Assembly: GCF_014202225.1 (NCBI RefSeq)
Contig: NZ_JACHGE010000006.1
Coordinates: 1-64,000, forward strand
Direction of reading: 5' to 3'
Length of the DNA: 64,000 bases
Source of the DNA: Algibacter amylolyticus
Lineage (GTDB): Bacteria; Bacteroidota; Bacteroidia; Flavobacteriales; Flavobacteriaceae
A model generated the notes under the pieces. That model had not been told where the DNA came from, ran no database searches, and was given only the letters and a program-made list of their open reading frames with translations. Below are positions 7,162 through 16,875 of this stretch, piece after piece (positions within the stretch are counted from its first letter, which is position 1; each line of letters opens with the position of its first letter). Position numbers and translations under genes: made by a program.

Positions 7162-8114
7162 TTTGTAATTATAAATTCTATGCGTTGTTGGCTAATTTTA
7201 GCATGCTGAACCAATTCGGGTGTTTGTATCAACTCCGGAATTAAAAAAGATTGCTCTTGGTTGGTTTTATTAAAATCGCAAACCACCTTAAAGTCTTTTG
7301 CTTTTATGGCTTTAAAATTAGCTAAACTTACATAATATGAAACACTTACAAATTTAGGAAAATATTTAATCTTTGTATTTATGGGCGCATTTATAACCGT
7401 AAACGGAATTTTAAGTGTGCCTTCTGTAAATTTTTCTATTTTAGCCTTTAATTCTACTTGGCTTGCCGAAAATTTTAAATCGGAGACATTTTCGGGTAGC
7501 TTAAGTAAAGCTGTTTTTGAAATATTGGTTCTCACATCATTAAAAACAAGGCTTTCGGTTTCTACACTATTAATTTTGGACACCAAAATATCGGGACCAA
7601 CCACGGTTACCGAATCTGGATTAGCCGTAATTTCTCCAGTTATATTAAAACCTGGAGCAAAATTAATATCGGTTTGAAATTTAACGGGTACTTTTTTCAC
7701 CATATTAACGCCATACCTAAACGTTATGGGATCTGGCGATATATTTAGTATCTCTACATCTTTATCAAATTGGGTGTTGTTTAAATAGGCTTTGGATTTG
7801 TTCCAAACAAAAACAGATTCTTTTTTAAAGACATCCTCACTAAAATCTATAGTAATTTTTGGTTGAGTCCAATAATAAGATAACCACCTAAAACCATGGG
7901 TTTTTAATGTGATATTAATTTGAGTAGAATCGTTTAAAATAACATTTTCTTGCGGAATGTTTAGTTTTTCTACACTAAAAGGAATGGTATTGGTGTATTG
8001 TTTTGATAGTTTGGTAAACATTAAAATTACAAACGATACAAACAGAAAAATAAAGAACACATTAATTCTTTTATTTTTAAAGGCTTCTATGATGTTAGCT
8101 TTTATTTTCTTCAT
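7158..8114 (-). CDS. YbbR-like domain protein (CdaR-like)
   Basis: A 318-residue protein with one N-terminal membrane helix (about 18-36) followed by an extracytoplasmic region with YbbR-like repeats (strand-rich PVKFQTDINFAPGF and GTLKIPFTVINAPIN blocks). In Firmicutes YbbR/CdaR proteins modulate a diadenylate cyclase; in Bacteroidota the role is not established and no cyclase is beside it here. It shares one base with the glycosyltransferase stop (TAATG) and overlaps coaE by four, which makes a tight three-gene operon. Confidence 0.85.
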   Translation of the reverse strand: MKKIKANIIEAFKNKRINVFFIFLFVSFVILMFTKLSKQYTNTIPFSVEKLNIPQENVILNDSTQINITLKTHGFRWLSYYWTQPKITIDFSEDVFKKESVFVWNKSKAYLNNTQFDKDVEILNISPDPITFRYGVNMVKKVPVKFQTDINFAPGFNITGEITANPDSVTVVGPDILVSKINSVETESLVFNDVRTNISKTALLKLPENVSDLKFSASQVELKAKIEKFTEGTLKIPFTVINAPINTKIKYFPKFVSVSYYVSLANFKAIKAKDFKVVCDFNKTNQEQSFLIPELIQTPELVQHAKISQQRIEFIITK

Positions 8115-9121
8115 TATTTTAATTTGAAAAATAATTTAGGAAAATGTGTTTCTGGTGTTTTGTTTAATACTGAAACAGCTAATGTAGATTTAAAAAATCC
8201 ATAACCATAACCAAAAAACTGAATTAAGATTGCAGGAATTGCTAATACTGAAACTACGATGTTTTTAGTATTGAATACAGCCAAAACAAATGCTAAAGCA
8301 AAGTAACACGCATACCCTAACAAAAACCACTTAAACCCTGTTAAAAACAACAAAACGGATACTATTAAACCTAAACTAAACAGCGTAGGAAACCAATAGG
8401 TTATTTTTTTAGTTGAAGGATGCCATTTGTTTAAAATAGGACGCACCAAACCAAATTTATTAACTTGTTTATAAAAGTTGCTCCACGATATACGACGCTT
8501 ATGGTACACAAAAGCTTCTGGTATTAACTTGGTTTTATAACCCAAATTCCAGAGTCTTATGGATAAATCTGGGTCTTCGCCTGGGTGAATTCTACCAAAA
8601 CCTTTGGAGTCTTGAAATGCTTTTTTAGACAGCCCCATATTGAAACTTCTGGGTTGAAAGGTATCGACGCTATTTTTATTTCCTCTAATACCACCGGTAG
8701 TGATAAAGGATGTCATGGAAAAATTAATGGCTTTTTGCAGGTTTGAAAACGACTCGTGTGCCGCATCGGGACCACCAAAACAATCTACATAATTGGCTTT
8801 TAAACTTTTATCGGCCTCTACTAGATAGTTTTCGGGTAAAATGCAATCGGAATCTAAAATGATAAAATAGTTGCCTTTGGCCTGTTGCATGCCAAAATTA
8901 CGAGAATCTCCAGGTCCGGAGTTTGCCTTAAAATAATATGAAATATTTAGTTTACCTTTAAAGGTATCAACTACCGCTTTTGATGTTTGGGTAGAGCCAT
9001 CTTCTACAATTACAATCTCGAAATCGATAGCGCCCTTTAAAGCTTCAAAGCTCTGTAAAAGCTCCTGAATTTCGTCTGGACGGTTGTATACCGGTATTAT
9101 AAATGAATATTGTAATTGCAT
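8114..9121 (-). CDS. Family 2 glycosyltransferase with C-terminal membrane helices
   Basis: A 335-residue GT2 enzyme. The nucleotide-sugar-binding GT-A fold begins at the N-terminus (FIIPVYNRPDEI; VEDGST at 40-44), with the metal-binding DSD at D90-D92. The acceptor-side block HPGEDPDLSIRLWNLG is near residue 180. Three or four hydrophobic helices (about 240-315) anchor the C-terminus in the inner membrane. The substrate is unknown. First gene of an operon with the YbbR-like protein and coaE. A TACATTTG box (-7 type) at 9126-9133 ends only four bases before the start codon, which suggests a leaderless message or a weak assignment. Confidence 0.92.
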   Translation of the reverse strand: MQLQYSFIIPVYNRPDEIQELLQSFEALKGAIDFEIVIVEDGSTQTSKAVVDTFKGKLNISYYFKANSGPGDSRNFGMQQAKGNYFIILDSDCILPENYLVEADKSLKANYVDCFGGPDAAHESFSNLQKAINFSMTSFITTGGIRGNKNSVDTFQPRSFNMGLSKKAFQDSKGFGRIHPGEDPDLSIRLWNLGYKTKLIPEAFVYHKRRISWSNFYKQVNKFGLVRPILNKWHPSTKKITYWFPTLFSLGLIVSVLLFLTGFKWFLLGYACYFALAFVLAVFNTKNIVVSVLAIPAILIQFFGYGYGFFKSTLAVSVLNKTPETHFPKLFFKLK

Positions 9122-9194
9122 AGTACAAATGTAATTAATCCTGTTTACCTGTGTTTTAAATTTTGATATAAATTATAAGGGTAATTTAGTAATG

Positions 9195-9719
9195 AAGTCC
9201 GCTTTGTAATTAGAATTAAGAGTAGACCGCAACTATGCCATTGCGAGTGTCTTACTCGTTGCGGTTTTAGTCAAGTAAATCGAACACAAACAATTAATAG
9301 GACTGTTTAGAATATAAGTTTAGCCTGTTTGACGGCACAAGCAAGATGCTTGCGCTAGCAAAGGGAATAAAGTCCGCTTTGTAATTAGATTTAAGAATAG
9401 ACTGCAACTATGCTATTGCTAGTGTCTTGCTCGCGACGGTTTTAGTCAAGTAAATCTAACACAAACAATTAATAGAATGGTTTAGAATATAAGTTTAGTT
9501 TGTTTGACGGCACAAGCAAGATGCTTGCGCTAGCTAAGGGAATAAAGTCCGCTTTGTAATTAGAATTAAGAGAAGACTGCAACTATGCTATTGCGAGTGT
9601 CTTGCTATTGACGGTTTTAGTCAAGTAAATCGAACACAAACAGTTAATAGAACGGTTTAGAATATAAGTTTAGTTTGTTTGACGGCACATGCAAAATGCT
9701 TACGTTAGCAAAAGTAAAC
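9195..9719. repeat. Three 175-bp tandem repeats
   Basis: The start AAGTCCGCTTTGTAATTAGA recurs at 9195, 9370 and 9545, an exact 175-base period. The units stay very similar but carry scattered substitutions. Each includes an arm pair GCAACTATGC…TTGC and the hairpin CAAGCA-AGA-TGCTTG, which is altered in the third copy. Nothing in the units reads as a gene. The array lies between the fabI terminator and the start of the glycosyltransferase operon and accounts for most of this 796-base gene-free stretch. Confidence 0.93.
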
Positions 9720-9759
9720 AACAACTAAAACGGTTTGCTCTTTGTTAGCAAATACTCCC

Positions 9760-9848
9760 GCGCTAGGGATTGTAGCGACATCCTTTTTTTGCTGCTATAA
9801 ATGGCAAAAAAAGATATAGCGGAAAGCCCGACCCTTGAGGTAGCGCCC
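9760..9848 (+). repeat. Dispersed intergenic repeat, copy A
   Basis: It starts GCGCTAGGGATTGTAGCG and ends CCCGACCCTTGAGGTAGCGCCC-like, the same ends as copies at 35257-35339 and (reversed) 63311-63436. A hairpin TTTTTTTGC…GCAAAAAAA occupies its middle and differs from the middles of the other copies. It could slow or stop transcription, but it sits upstream of the glycosyltransferase operon rather than directly after a gene. Confidence 0.75.
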
Positions 9849-9861
9849 TTATTTTTTAAGC

Positions 9862-9902
9862 AAAAAAAAAAGAGCACCGTAATTAGGATGCGCTTTTTTT
9901 TT
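9862..9902 (-). terminator. fabI terminator
   Basis: Between an A tract (9862-9870) and a T tract (9894-9902), AGAGCACC and GGATGCGCT form a stem with one mismatch and one bulge around an AT-rich loop. Read leftward it ends in a T run just after the fabI stop. Confidence 0.8.
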
Positions 9903-9917
9903 ATAAATTATTGTTTT

Positions 9918-10742
9918 CTATTTTTTGTCTTCGGCATCTACAAAAGCACTCATTACAGCGTCGCTTACTCCCATGTTGCTAAAGCCTCCATCGTGAAATA
10001 AGTTTTGTAATGTTACACGTTTTGTTAAATCGCTAAACATTGATACGGTGTAGTTTGCACAATCTAGAGCGGTTGCATTACCAAGTGGCGACATTTTATC
10101 GGCGTAGGCAATAAACCCATCGAATCCTTTTACTCCACTACCTGCTGTTGTTGGTGTTGGCGATTGCGAAATGGTGTTTACACGTACTTTTTTATCTCTA
10201 CCAAAGAAGTAACCGAAACTACGTGCTACGCTTTCTAGATATGCTTTATTATCGGCCATATCGTTATAATCTGGAAAAACACGTTGCGCTGCCATATAGG
10301 TTAAGGCCACGATACTTCCCCACTCGTTCATAGCATCTGCTTTGTAAAGCGTTTGCATAACTTTATGAAAAGACATTGCAGAAACATCTGTTCCTTTTTG
10401 TGTCCATGCATAGTTTTGGTCTGTATAATGTTTTCCTTTACGCACGTTTATTGACATACCGATTGAATGTAAAACGAAATCGATTTTTCCACCAAGAATT
10501 TCCATAGATTGGTCTACTAGGTTTTTTAAATCTTCTTCTGAAGTTGCATCGGCAGGAATAATTTGAGAACCTGTTTTTTCGGCTAACTCATTTATTTGTC
10601 CCATTCTCATGGCAACCGGAGCGTTTGTTAAAACAAATGTGCCTCCTTCTTCATGAACACGTTCGGCAGTTTTCCAAGCGATTGAGTTTTCATCTAAAGC
10701 TCCAAAAATAATTCCTCGTTTACCTTTTAATAAGTTATACAT
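9918..10742 (-). CDS. fabI: Enoyl-[acyl-carrier-protein] reductase (NADH), FabI type
   Basis: Catalyses the last reduction of each fatty-acid elongation cycle. The 274 residues form a Rossmann short-chain-reductase fold. The FabI-type cofactor site is at the N-terminus (GALDENSIAW) and LHSIGM lies at 91-96. The catalytic Tyr159 and Lys166 keep the Tyr-x6-Lys spacing of FabI, with the accompanying Tyr149. A TATATTTG box at 10787-10794 lies about 45 bases upstream, just beyond the recN stop, so fabI can be transcribed separately from the upstream run. It ends at the hairpin at 9862-9902. Confidence 0.96.
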   Translation of the reverse strand: MYNLLKGKRGIIFGALDENSIAWKTAERVHEEGGTFVLTNAPVAMRMGQINELAEKTGSQIIPADATSEEDLKNLVDQSMEILGGKIDFVLHSIGMSINVRKGKHYTDQNYAWTQKGTDVSAMSFHKVMQTLYKADAMNEWGSIVALTYMAAQRVFPDYNDMADNKAYLESVARSFGYFFGRDKKVRVNTISQSPTPTTAGSGVKGFDGFIAYADKMSPLGNATALDCANYTVSMFSDLTKRVTLQNLFHDGGFSNMGVSDAVMSAFVDAEDKK

Positions 10743-10786
10743 ATGTATTGGTTTGTAAGTTGATTTTATAATTTGTTTTTAGGTGT

Positions 10787-10794
10787 CAAATATA
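10787..10794 (-). promoter_or_regulatory. Possible fabI -7 box
   Basis: Read leftward this is TATATTTG, an exact TAnnTTTG box, with a predicted transcript start near 10780 and a 38-base leader. No TTG lies at the right distance upstream, so the promoter is only half supported. Confidence 0.45.
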
Positions 10795-10798
10795 CTAA

Positions 10799-12451
10799 TT
10801 AATTGAGTAATTCTTTGGCATGAGCTATTGCAGATGATGACATTTCTGTACCACCCAACATTTGCGCTATTTCTACAATACGCTCATCGTGATTTAGCTT
10901 TACTAAATTGGTTTGCGTTACATCGTCCACATCTTCTTTATACACTTTAAAGTGAGAGTGTCCTTTGGCGGCCACTTGTGGTAAATGTGTAATAGAAAAG
11001 ACCTGCATTCTTTTACTCATTTGCAACATAATATCGCCCATTTTGTTTGATATTTCGCCGGATACACCCGTATCGATTTCATCGAACATAATGGTTGGCA
11101 ACTGAATGTATTTTGCTAAAACTGATTTTATGGCTAGCATGATTCTAGAAAGCTCACCACCAGAGGCTGCTTTTTTAAGCTCGTTAAAACTACCGCCTTT
11201 ATTTGCTGAAAACAGGAATGATAACTCGTCTTTTCCGTTTGCAAAAAAAGTTTTACCAAACTGTGCCTCTATTTTAAACTGTGCATTTGGCATTCCTAAA
11301 TCTGCCAAAATAGTTTCTAACTGCTTTTTTAACTCTGGAATAACCTTTAAACGCTTGTCGTGAATTCCTTTAGCAATGGTATTTAATTGACTTTCTTGCG
11401 CTGTGATTTCTTCGGATTTCTTTAAAATATTAGCATCTAAATTTTCGGTTACCGAAACTTTTTCTTCTAGCTGATTTTTAATTTCTATTAATTCTGAAAC
11501 GTTTGATGCTACATGCTTTTGCTTTAAACTATGAAGCATTTTAAGCTTAGCATCGACTACCTCTAGCCTATTTGGATCTGCATCAATATTTTCTTGATGG
11601 TCGTTAACCTCGCTATACAAATCGTCCATTTCTATTAAGCTACTGGTTGCACGATTGTACAACTCCTCGTATTTAGAGGAATATGTAGCCAATTTTTGAA
11701 ACACATTTTTTAAGGTTGTAAGCGCTGTTATAACACCTACTTCGTCTTCACTTAAAAGATGGTCTGCCTCGGCAAGTTTTTCTTTTATACCTTCTATGTT
11801 GTTTAAGGTTTCGTACTCTTCTTCAAGACTTTGCTCTTCATCTTCAACTAAATTAGCTTCCACTAATTCGTTTAACAAAAACATATTATAGTCGTGTTCC
11901 TTAATGGCTTCAGCTTGAAACACTTTAAGTTCTTCTAATTCTTTTTGAAGTGTTTTATAAACCTTAAGTTCGGTTTTATAATTTAATAAAGCGCTGTAGT
12001 TATTAGCCAAGGCATCGATAACTTGAAACTGAAAATCGTTACTTGTTAATTGCAGTGTTTGGTGTTGCGAATGCACATCAATTAATCGTGCTCCCAAAGC
12101 TTGCAGACTAGACAAATTTACAGGCGAATCGTTTACAAAAGCTCTTGATTTACCAGATGGCAAAATTTCTCTTCGGATTATGGTTTGCTCTTCATAATCA
12201 AAATCTTCTGCCTTAAAAAGTGCTTTTAGCTTATAATTAGAAATATTAAAAACAGCTTCGATTACACATTTTTGTGATGCATCTTTTAAGCTACTTAAAT
12301 CTGCTCGCTTACCTAAAATTAAAGATAATCCGCCAAGTAAAATAGATTTACCTGCACCAGTTTCTCCTGTAATTATTGAAAACCCATCGTTAAAATCGAC
12401 ATGAAGTTTATCAATTAAAGCGTAATTTTTTATTGAAAGTTGAGTTAACAT
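10799..12451 (-). CDS. recN: DNA repair protein RecN
   Basis: A 550-residue SMC-like ATPase of double-strand break repair. Walker A GETGAGKS (29-36) is N-terminal; a long coiled-coil arm fills the middle (about 150-370); the C-terminal lobe has the ABC signature ASGGELSRIMLA and Walker B PTIMFDEIDTGVSG. Length and order are standard. It is the second-last gene of the leftward housekeeping run and follows the DUF4835 gene after 64 bases, an order found widely in flavobacteria. Confidence 0.97.
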   Translation of the reverse strand: MLTQLSIKNYALIDKLHVDFNDGFSIITGETGAGKSILLGGLSLILGKRADLSSLKDASQKCVIEAVFNISNYKLKALFKAEDFDYEEQTIIRREILPSGKSRAFVNDSPVNLSSLQALGARLIDVHSQHQTLQLTSNDFQFQVIDALANNYSALLNYKTELKVYKTLQKELEELKVFQAEAIKEHDYNMFLLNELVEANLVEDEEQSLEEEYETLNNIEGIKEKLAEADHLLSEDEVGVITALTTLKNVFQKLATYSSKYEELYNRATSSLIEMDDLYSEVNDHQENIDADPNRLEVVDAKLKMLHSLKQKHVASNVSELIEIKNQLEEKVSVTENLDANILKKSEEITAQESQLNTIAKGIHDKRLKVIPELKKQLETILADLGMPNAQFKIEAQFGKTFFANGKDELSFLFSANKGGSFNELKKAASGGELSRIMLAIKSVLAKYIQLPTIMFDEIDTGVSGEISNKMGDIMLQMSKRMQVFSITHLPQVAAKGHSHFKVYKEDVDDVTQTNLVKLNHDERIVEIAQMLGGTEMSSSAIAHAKELLN

Positions 12452-12515
12452 ATTTCGCTATAGGTATGAAGTATTTTGGTTTAAATAACCAAGTAGTGTA
12501 TCTTGAATCTTATTA

Positions 12516-13406
12516 TTACAACTTAATATTTTGCCATTTACTGCTGTGCATTGGCGCTACTTTTTGTAGTGTTTCATTTAAAGCAACAATATCAACTTGT
12601 GGTCCATCTGAAAATATTTGTTGGATTTCCTCGGCTTTAGCATCAAAAAATGTACGTAGTAAAAAAGAATTAGGTCTACGACTATTCATTTCCTTAAAAG
12701 ACTGTAAGGCCGAAGCAATTTCACTTTTCCCTTCTTTTACATTAGTACTCATAACATCTAATCCGTTTCGGTGGTAATTATACATTACCTGTCTAAACTC
12801 TTTAAATGTTGGAGATAAGATATTATCTATTAATGCAAATCGACTTTGTAAACCATCTTCTAACTTCCAACCTTTAAAATTACCTTGTTGTGAATAGTTG
12901 GTAATTACTTGTGCTTGCTTAAAGTATTCATCGCCACCCTTATCTGAAAACGAATCGGCATCTAAGCCTAAAACCATATTAATATGAAACGCTAAAACAG
13001 AAATTAAATTAGACTCAAACTGTGTTGGGTTATAGATTAAATTTTGAAATTCAAGGTATCTGAAATTAAAATCTTTATCGTTAAAATTATAAACAGGTGT
13101 ACTATAAGATGAGCCATAAACTGGTCGTGAAGACTGCACCTGCAATGTACCTTGAAAAGACTCGCCACTATAATTTGTAATGTTTAAAAACAAGTTACAG
13201 TTTATACGCTCTTGATCTTTAAAAGTTTTTTTAGTCCATTTGGTATTATTAACAAACTCGGTAAGTTGTTTTTCTAGAGTTTTAAAAATGGGAAAGTTTT
13301 CGTTACCTGTTTGTTCTGCATTTACAACAACACTACAGTTTAACTCTTGAGCAAACCCTTTAATTCCGAAGCAAATTATTAATACAAGTAGAATATTACG
13401 CATCAA
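12516..13406 (-). CDS. DUF4835 family secreted protein
   Basis: A 296-residue protein with an N-terminal signal peptide (ILLVLIICFGIKGFAQ) and a β-rich N-terminal half. I recognise the DUF4835 family, conserved between coaBC and recN in flavobacteria. Some databases name the family PorD and link it to type IX secretion; I am not certain of this and no direct sign of it is visible. It begins inside the last 8-11 bases of coaBC, so the two are coupled; the second Met (13403) is as likely a start as the first. Confidence 0.85.
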   Translation of the reverse strand: MMRNILLVLIICFGIKGFAQELNCSVVVNAEQTGNENFPIFKTLEKQLTEFVNNTKWTKKTFKDQERINCNLFLNITNYSGESFQGTLQVQSSRPVYGSSYSTPVYNFNDKDFNFRYLEFQNLIYNPTQFESNLISVLAFHINMVLGLDADSFSDKGGDEYFKQAQVITNYSQQGNFKGWKLEDGLQSRFALIDNILSPTFKEFRQVMYNYHRNGLDVMSTNVKEGKSEIASALQSFKEMNSRRPNSFLLRTFFDAKAEEIQQIFSDGPQVDIVALNETLQKVAPMHSSKWQNIKL

Positions 13407-14607
13407 TTTCTGATATAATTTTATTTAATAAATCTGAAGCAACTTCTGTTTTAGACTTTAACTGAAACTCTAAGATATTATCCTTATCATCAATAAAAGT
13501 TACTTTATTGGTATCTGTTTTAAAACCAGCACCTTTGTCATTTAACGAATTTAATACAATTAAATTTAAATTCTTTCTTTTTAATTTTCCTTTTGCATTT
13601 TCAAGCTCATTGTTTGTCTCTAAAGCAAAACCAACTAAAAATTGTTCTTTTTTAATTGCGCCTAAGGATGCCAAAATATCTTTAGTCTTTTCTAGCTGTA
13701 AAGTTAACGTATCGGACTTCTTTTTTATTTTCTGACTAGCAACTTCTTTAGGAGTAAAATCTGCTACTGCTGCTGAAAGTATAGCAATATGAGAGGTATC
13801 AAAATGCTTGTGTACTTCATTATACATATCTTCTGCGCTAACCACAGGACAAACTTGAATACTAGAATGTGATGTTTTTTGATTTGTTGGACCAGAAACC
13901 AATATAACTTCTGCGCCTAAGTTAGCTGCAGCTTTAGCAATTTCGAATCCCATTTTACCACTAGAATGATTACCTATAAAACGTACAGGATCGATGGCCT
14001 CGTAGGTTGGACCAGCAGTAATTAAAACCTTTTTACCACGAAGCGGTAATTTACCTAAAACATCTTGCTCTATAAACGTAACAATATCTTCGGGTTCTGC
14101 CATACGGCCTTCGCCAACTAAACCACTAGCTAATTCTCCTCTTCCTGCAGGAATCATGATATTATTAAAACTTTTTAGCTTTTTAAAAGACTCTAGAGTT
14201 GATGGGTGCTTATACATGTCCAAATCCATTGCTGGAGCAAAATAAACAGGACATTTAGCCGATAAATAGGTTGCCAACAATAAGTTATCGCTGTTTCCAT
14301 TTACCATTTTAGCTAAGGTATTTGCTGTGGCAGGAGCTATTATAAATAGATCTGCCCATAACCCTAAATCTACATGATTATTCCAAATGGCATTATCATC
14401 GTCTTCATTAGTAAAGGTGGAATGCACGGGGTTTTTAGAAAGCGTAGATAAAGTTAACGGCGTAATAAAATCTTTTGCAGATGGCGTCATTACAACTTTT
14501 ACGTTGGCACCAGATTTTATAAACAAACGAACAAGCGAAGCTGTTTTATAAGCAGCAATACCACCAGTTATACCTAATAATATGTTTTTTCCGCTTAATA
14601 TACTCAT
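13396..14607 (-). CDS. coaBC: Bifunctional phosphopantothenoylcysteine decarboxylase / phosphopantothenate-cysteine ligase
   Basis: Joins cysteine to 4'-phosphopantothenate and then decarboxylates the product in CoA synthesis. The flavoprotein half (about 1-190) has GITGGIAAYK, the conserved His region NNHVDLGLWADL and PAMDLDMY. The ligase half (about 190-403) has ITAGPTYEAIDPVRFI and NHSSGKMG. The start at 14607 (MSILSGKNI) gives 403 residues; the upstream in-frame Met at 14646 would add 13 residues not expected in the family. Confidence 0.96.
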   Translation of the reverse strand: MSILSGKNILLGITGGIAAYKTASLVRLFIKSGANVKVVMTPSAKDFITPLTLSTLSKNPVHSTFTNEDDDNAIWNNHVDLGLWADLFIIAPATANTLAKMVNGNSDNLLLATYLSAKCPVYFAPAMDLDMYKHPSTLESFKKLKSFNNIMIPAGRGELASGLVGEGRMAEPEDIVTFIEQDVLGKLPLRGKKVLITAGPTYEAIDPVRFIGNHSSGKMGFEIAKAAANLGAEVILVSGPTNQKTSHSSIQVCPVVSAEDMYNEVHKHFDTSHIAILSAAVADFTPKEVASQKIKKKSDTLTLQLEKTKDILASLGAIKKEQFLVGFALETNNELENAKGKLKRKNLNLIVLNSLNDKGAGFKTDTNKVTFIDDKDNILEFQLKSKTEVASDLLNKIISEIDA

Positions 14608-14694
14608 AGCAACTTTCTTTAATAAGCAAACAAACTCCAAGACCATTTGGTAAAACGGTTTTGGAGTTTATTTAATGGTGTTTAAATTTAGAAA

Positions 14695-15024
14695 TTATTC
14701 TTGACTATCTTGGTCAGTATTTCTAAAATAAATTTTATCAGTTAACCATTCTTGAACAGCTAACGCATGAGGTTTAGGTAATTTTTCGTAAAATTTAGAA
14801 ACCTCTATTTGCTCTTTATTTTCAAAGATCTCTTCAAGACTATCATTGTAAGTAGCAAACTCTTCTAACTTATCAATAAGTTCTTTTTTAATCTCAGTGT
14901 TAATTTGTTCGGCACGTCTTGCTATGATAGAAATTGATTCGTAGATATTCTCTGTTGGCTCATCAATTTGATTTCTGTCATACGTTACCGTATTAACTGG
15001 AGCATTGGTTTTTTTTAAATCCAT
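14695..15024 (-). CDS. rpoZ: DNA-directed RNA polymerase omega subunit, Bacteroidota type
   Basis: A 109-residue small subunit that helps assemble RNA polymerase. The region TENIYESISIIARRAEQIN (about 25-43) matches the conserved omega helix (YE...I.SKRARQI); the acidic C-terminal extension is typical of Bacteroidota. It lies 11 bases after bamD and 87 bases before coaBC, in the conserved order bamD-rpoZ-coaBC. Confidence 0.92.
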   Translation of the reverse strand: MDLKKTNAPVNTVTYDRNQIDEPTENIYESISIIARRAEQINTEIKKELIDKLEEFATYNDSLEEIFENKEQIEVSKFYEKLPKPHALAVQEWLTDKIYFRNTDQDSQE

Positions 15025-15035
15025 TATTTTATAAT

Positions 15036-15875
15036 TTAACTTTTTGCGCTGTAATTTTTTAACTCTTCGTTTATTTCTGTAATCATACTATTAACATCTT
15101 CTGTATACTTAGAATCTGAAAATGATTTTATAAAGGCTTCCGAATATTCCTTGGCATCTTCTAAACGTTTCTTTTTCAAGTAAACTAAACCCGATTGAAG
15201 CGTTCTTTTAACTTCTACACTATTTACCGCTAATTTATAAGCCGAATCTAGTCTATAATATAAAGCCTCTTCACGTAATTTAGAACCAGGAAAATCAAAA
15301 ATAAAATTATCAAACGATCTTACTGATGCTGGATAATCTGAAATTTGATTGAATTGCTTTGCTATTTCGAACGCTTTCTTTTCTAATTTAAAATCCAGTT
15401 CTTGCACCAAAGTGCTTGCTTCTGATACATGATTAGATTCTGGATATACGTTGATAAACTCTTGAAGCTTTTCAATAGCCTCTTTAGTTTCTGTTTGATC
15501 CTTACTAAAAACTGGAGATAACATATAAGCACTTTTAGCACTTAAAAAGGCTGCCTCTGCTACTTTTTCGCTTTTAGGATAACTTGAAGCAAAACGCTCA
15601 AACTGATAACCTGCTACGTAGTAATCTCCCATTTGATAAAATGAGTTAGAATACAAATACATGAGCTTCTCTGCTTGTGGTTTACCTCTGTAACTTGGTA
15701 CAATTTGAGCAAAAAGCTTATTGGCTTTTGCAAATTTACCTTCGTTATAAAACTCCTCTCCCATTTTAAATTTTGTAGCTATAGCTCCTTCTCCATCGGC
15801 TTTTAACACCTTTTGATACTCACTACAACTGCTTAAAACAGTAAGAAACACTAATATGTAAAAAAATTTGTTCAT
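15036..15875 (-). CDS. bamD: Outer-membrane assembly lipoprotein BamD
   Basis: A 279-residue lipoprotein of the BAM complex that inserts β-barrels into the outer membrane. The signal peptide ends at a lipobox with Cys17 (LSSC). The rest is made of TPR repeats (e.g. GEEFYNEGKFAKANKLFAQI and YQMGDYYVAGYQFERF) over about 35-265, the usual BamD length. It heads the rpoZ-coaBC run. A TATTTTTG box is visible at 15895-15902 without a clear -33 element, so a promoter may lie in the 118-base gap after dapA. Confidence 0.93.
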   Translation of the reverse strand: MNKFFYILVFLTVLSSCSEYQKVLKADGEGAIATKFKMGEEFYNEGKFAKANKLFAQIVPSYRGKPQAEKLMYLYSNSFYQMGDYYVAGYQFERFASSYPKSEKVAEAAFLSAKSAYMLSPVFSKDQTETKEAIEKLQEFINVYPESNHVSEASTLVQELDFKLEKKAFEIAKQFNQISDYPASVRSFDNFIFDFPGSKLREEALYYRLDSAYKLAVNSVEVKRTLQSGLVYLKKKRLEDAKEYSEAFIKSFSDSKYTEDVNSMITEINEELKNYSAKS

Positions 15876-15993
15876 AGATTTTTAATACAGCACGCAAAAA
15901 TACGCTATTTATATGGATTTTAAAAATAATATTTAAGCGCTAAAATAACAGCTAAAACACAGTAATTATAAGGTTTAAGTAATATTTAACACA

Positions 15994-16872
15994 CTAAAAT
16001 GATTTTACAAAATCTTGAATTTTTGCTTTTAGAGCATTAGATGCAGGAACTATTGGCAACCTTACCGTGTCTTTACACAAATTTAAGGCTTCAAAAACCG
16101 CCTTAATTCCAGCAGGATTATTTTCTTCAAAAATATAACCAATTACATCCATTAGTCTATAATGCAAGGCAAAACCTGCTTTGGCATCGCCTTTTAATCC
16201 TAAACGAATCATTTCTGAAAACTCTTTTGGATAAGCTTGACCTATAACCGATATAACACCTGCTCCACCAGCTAAAGTAACGCTTAAAACTAAGTCGTCG
16301 TCACCAGAAATCACTAAAAAGCCTTCAGGCTTATTTTTAATAAGCTCGTAATATTGTGCCATGTTATTCCCAGCTTCTTTAACCCCAACAATATTTTTAA
16401 AATCGTTGGCTAAACGTAAAGTTGTATCAACTTCCATGTTTTTTGAAGTTCGACCAGGAACATTATATAAAATGATATCTATTGGACACGCCGTAGCAAT
16501 GGCCTTAAAATGCTGATAAATCCCTTCTTGTGTTGGCTTACTGTAATATGGCGAAACAGATAATATAGCATCAATTCCACTTAAATCTGTAGAGTTAATT
16601 TCCTCTATAACGCCCATTGTATTATTACCACCAATACCTAACACTAACGGTAAACGCCCGTTATTGGCTTTAGAAATAGTTGCAATGACATCCTTTTTCT
16701 CTTGTTTTGTTAGTGTAACACTCTCTGCTGTTGTGCCACAAATGACCAAATAATCTGTACCATTATCAATATTATAATTAACAATATTGGCTAAGGCCTC
16801 ATGATCTATACTTAAATCTGAATTAAATGGTGTAACTAACGCAACTCCCGTTCCTACAAACTTATTATTCAT
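15994..16872 (-). CDS. dapA: 4-hydroxy-tetrahydrodipicolinate synthase
   Basis: Condenses pyruvate with aspartate semialdehyde at the entry of the lysine/diaminopimelate branch. A 292-residue TIM barrel: CGTTAE (45-50) binds the carboxylate, Tyr136 (LYNVPGR) and the Schiff-base Lys165 (GVKEAGNN) are in place. The start at 16872 is three bases after the stop of the DUF6913-like gene, so they share a message. dapF lies separately at 34.4 kb. Confidence 0.97.
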   Translation of the reverse strand: MNNKFVGTGVALVTPFNSDLSIDHEALANIVNYNIDNGTDYLVICGTTAESVTLTKQEKKDVIATISKANNGRLPLVLGIGGNNTMGVIEEINSTDLSGIDAILSVSPYYSKPTQEGIYQHFKAIATACPIDIILYNVPGRTSKNMEVDTTLRLANDFKNIVGVKEAGNNMAQYYELIKNKPEGFLVISGDDDLVLSVTLAGGAGVISVIGQAYPKEFSEMIRLGLKGDAKAGFALHYRLMDVIGYIFEENNPAGIKAVFEALNLCKDTVRLPIVPASNALKAKIQDFVKSF

Positions 16873-16875
16873 TAC

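Noticed and set aside
9195-9719. CRISPR array
   Set aside because: The units are 175 bases with no short repeat/spacer alternation and no cas gene nearby; they are plain tandem repeats.
9801-10001. 66-residue rightward ORF before fabI
   Set aside because: It runs through the dispersed repeat, the terminator hairpin and the end of fabI on the other strand.
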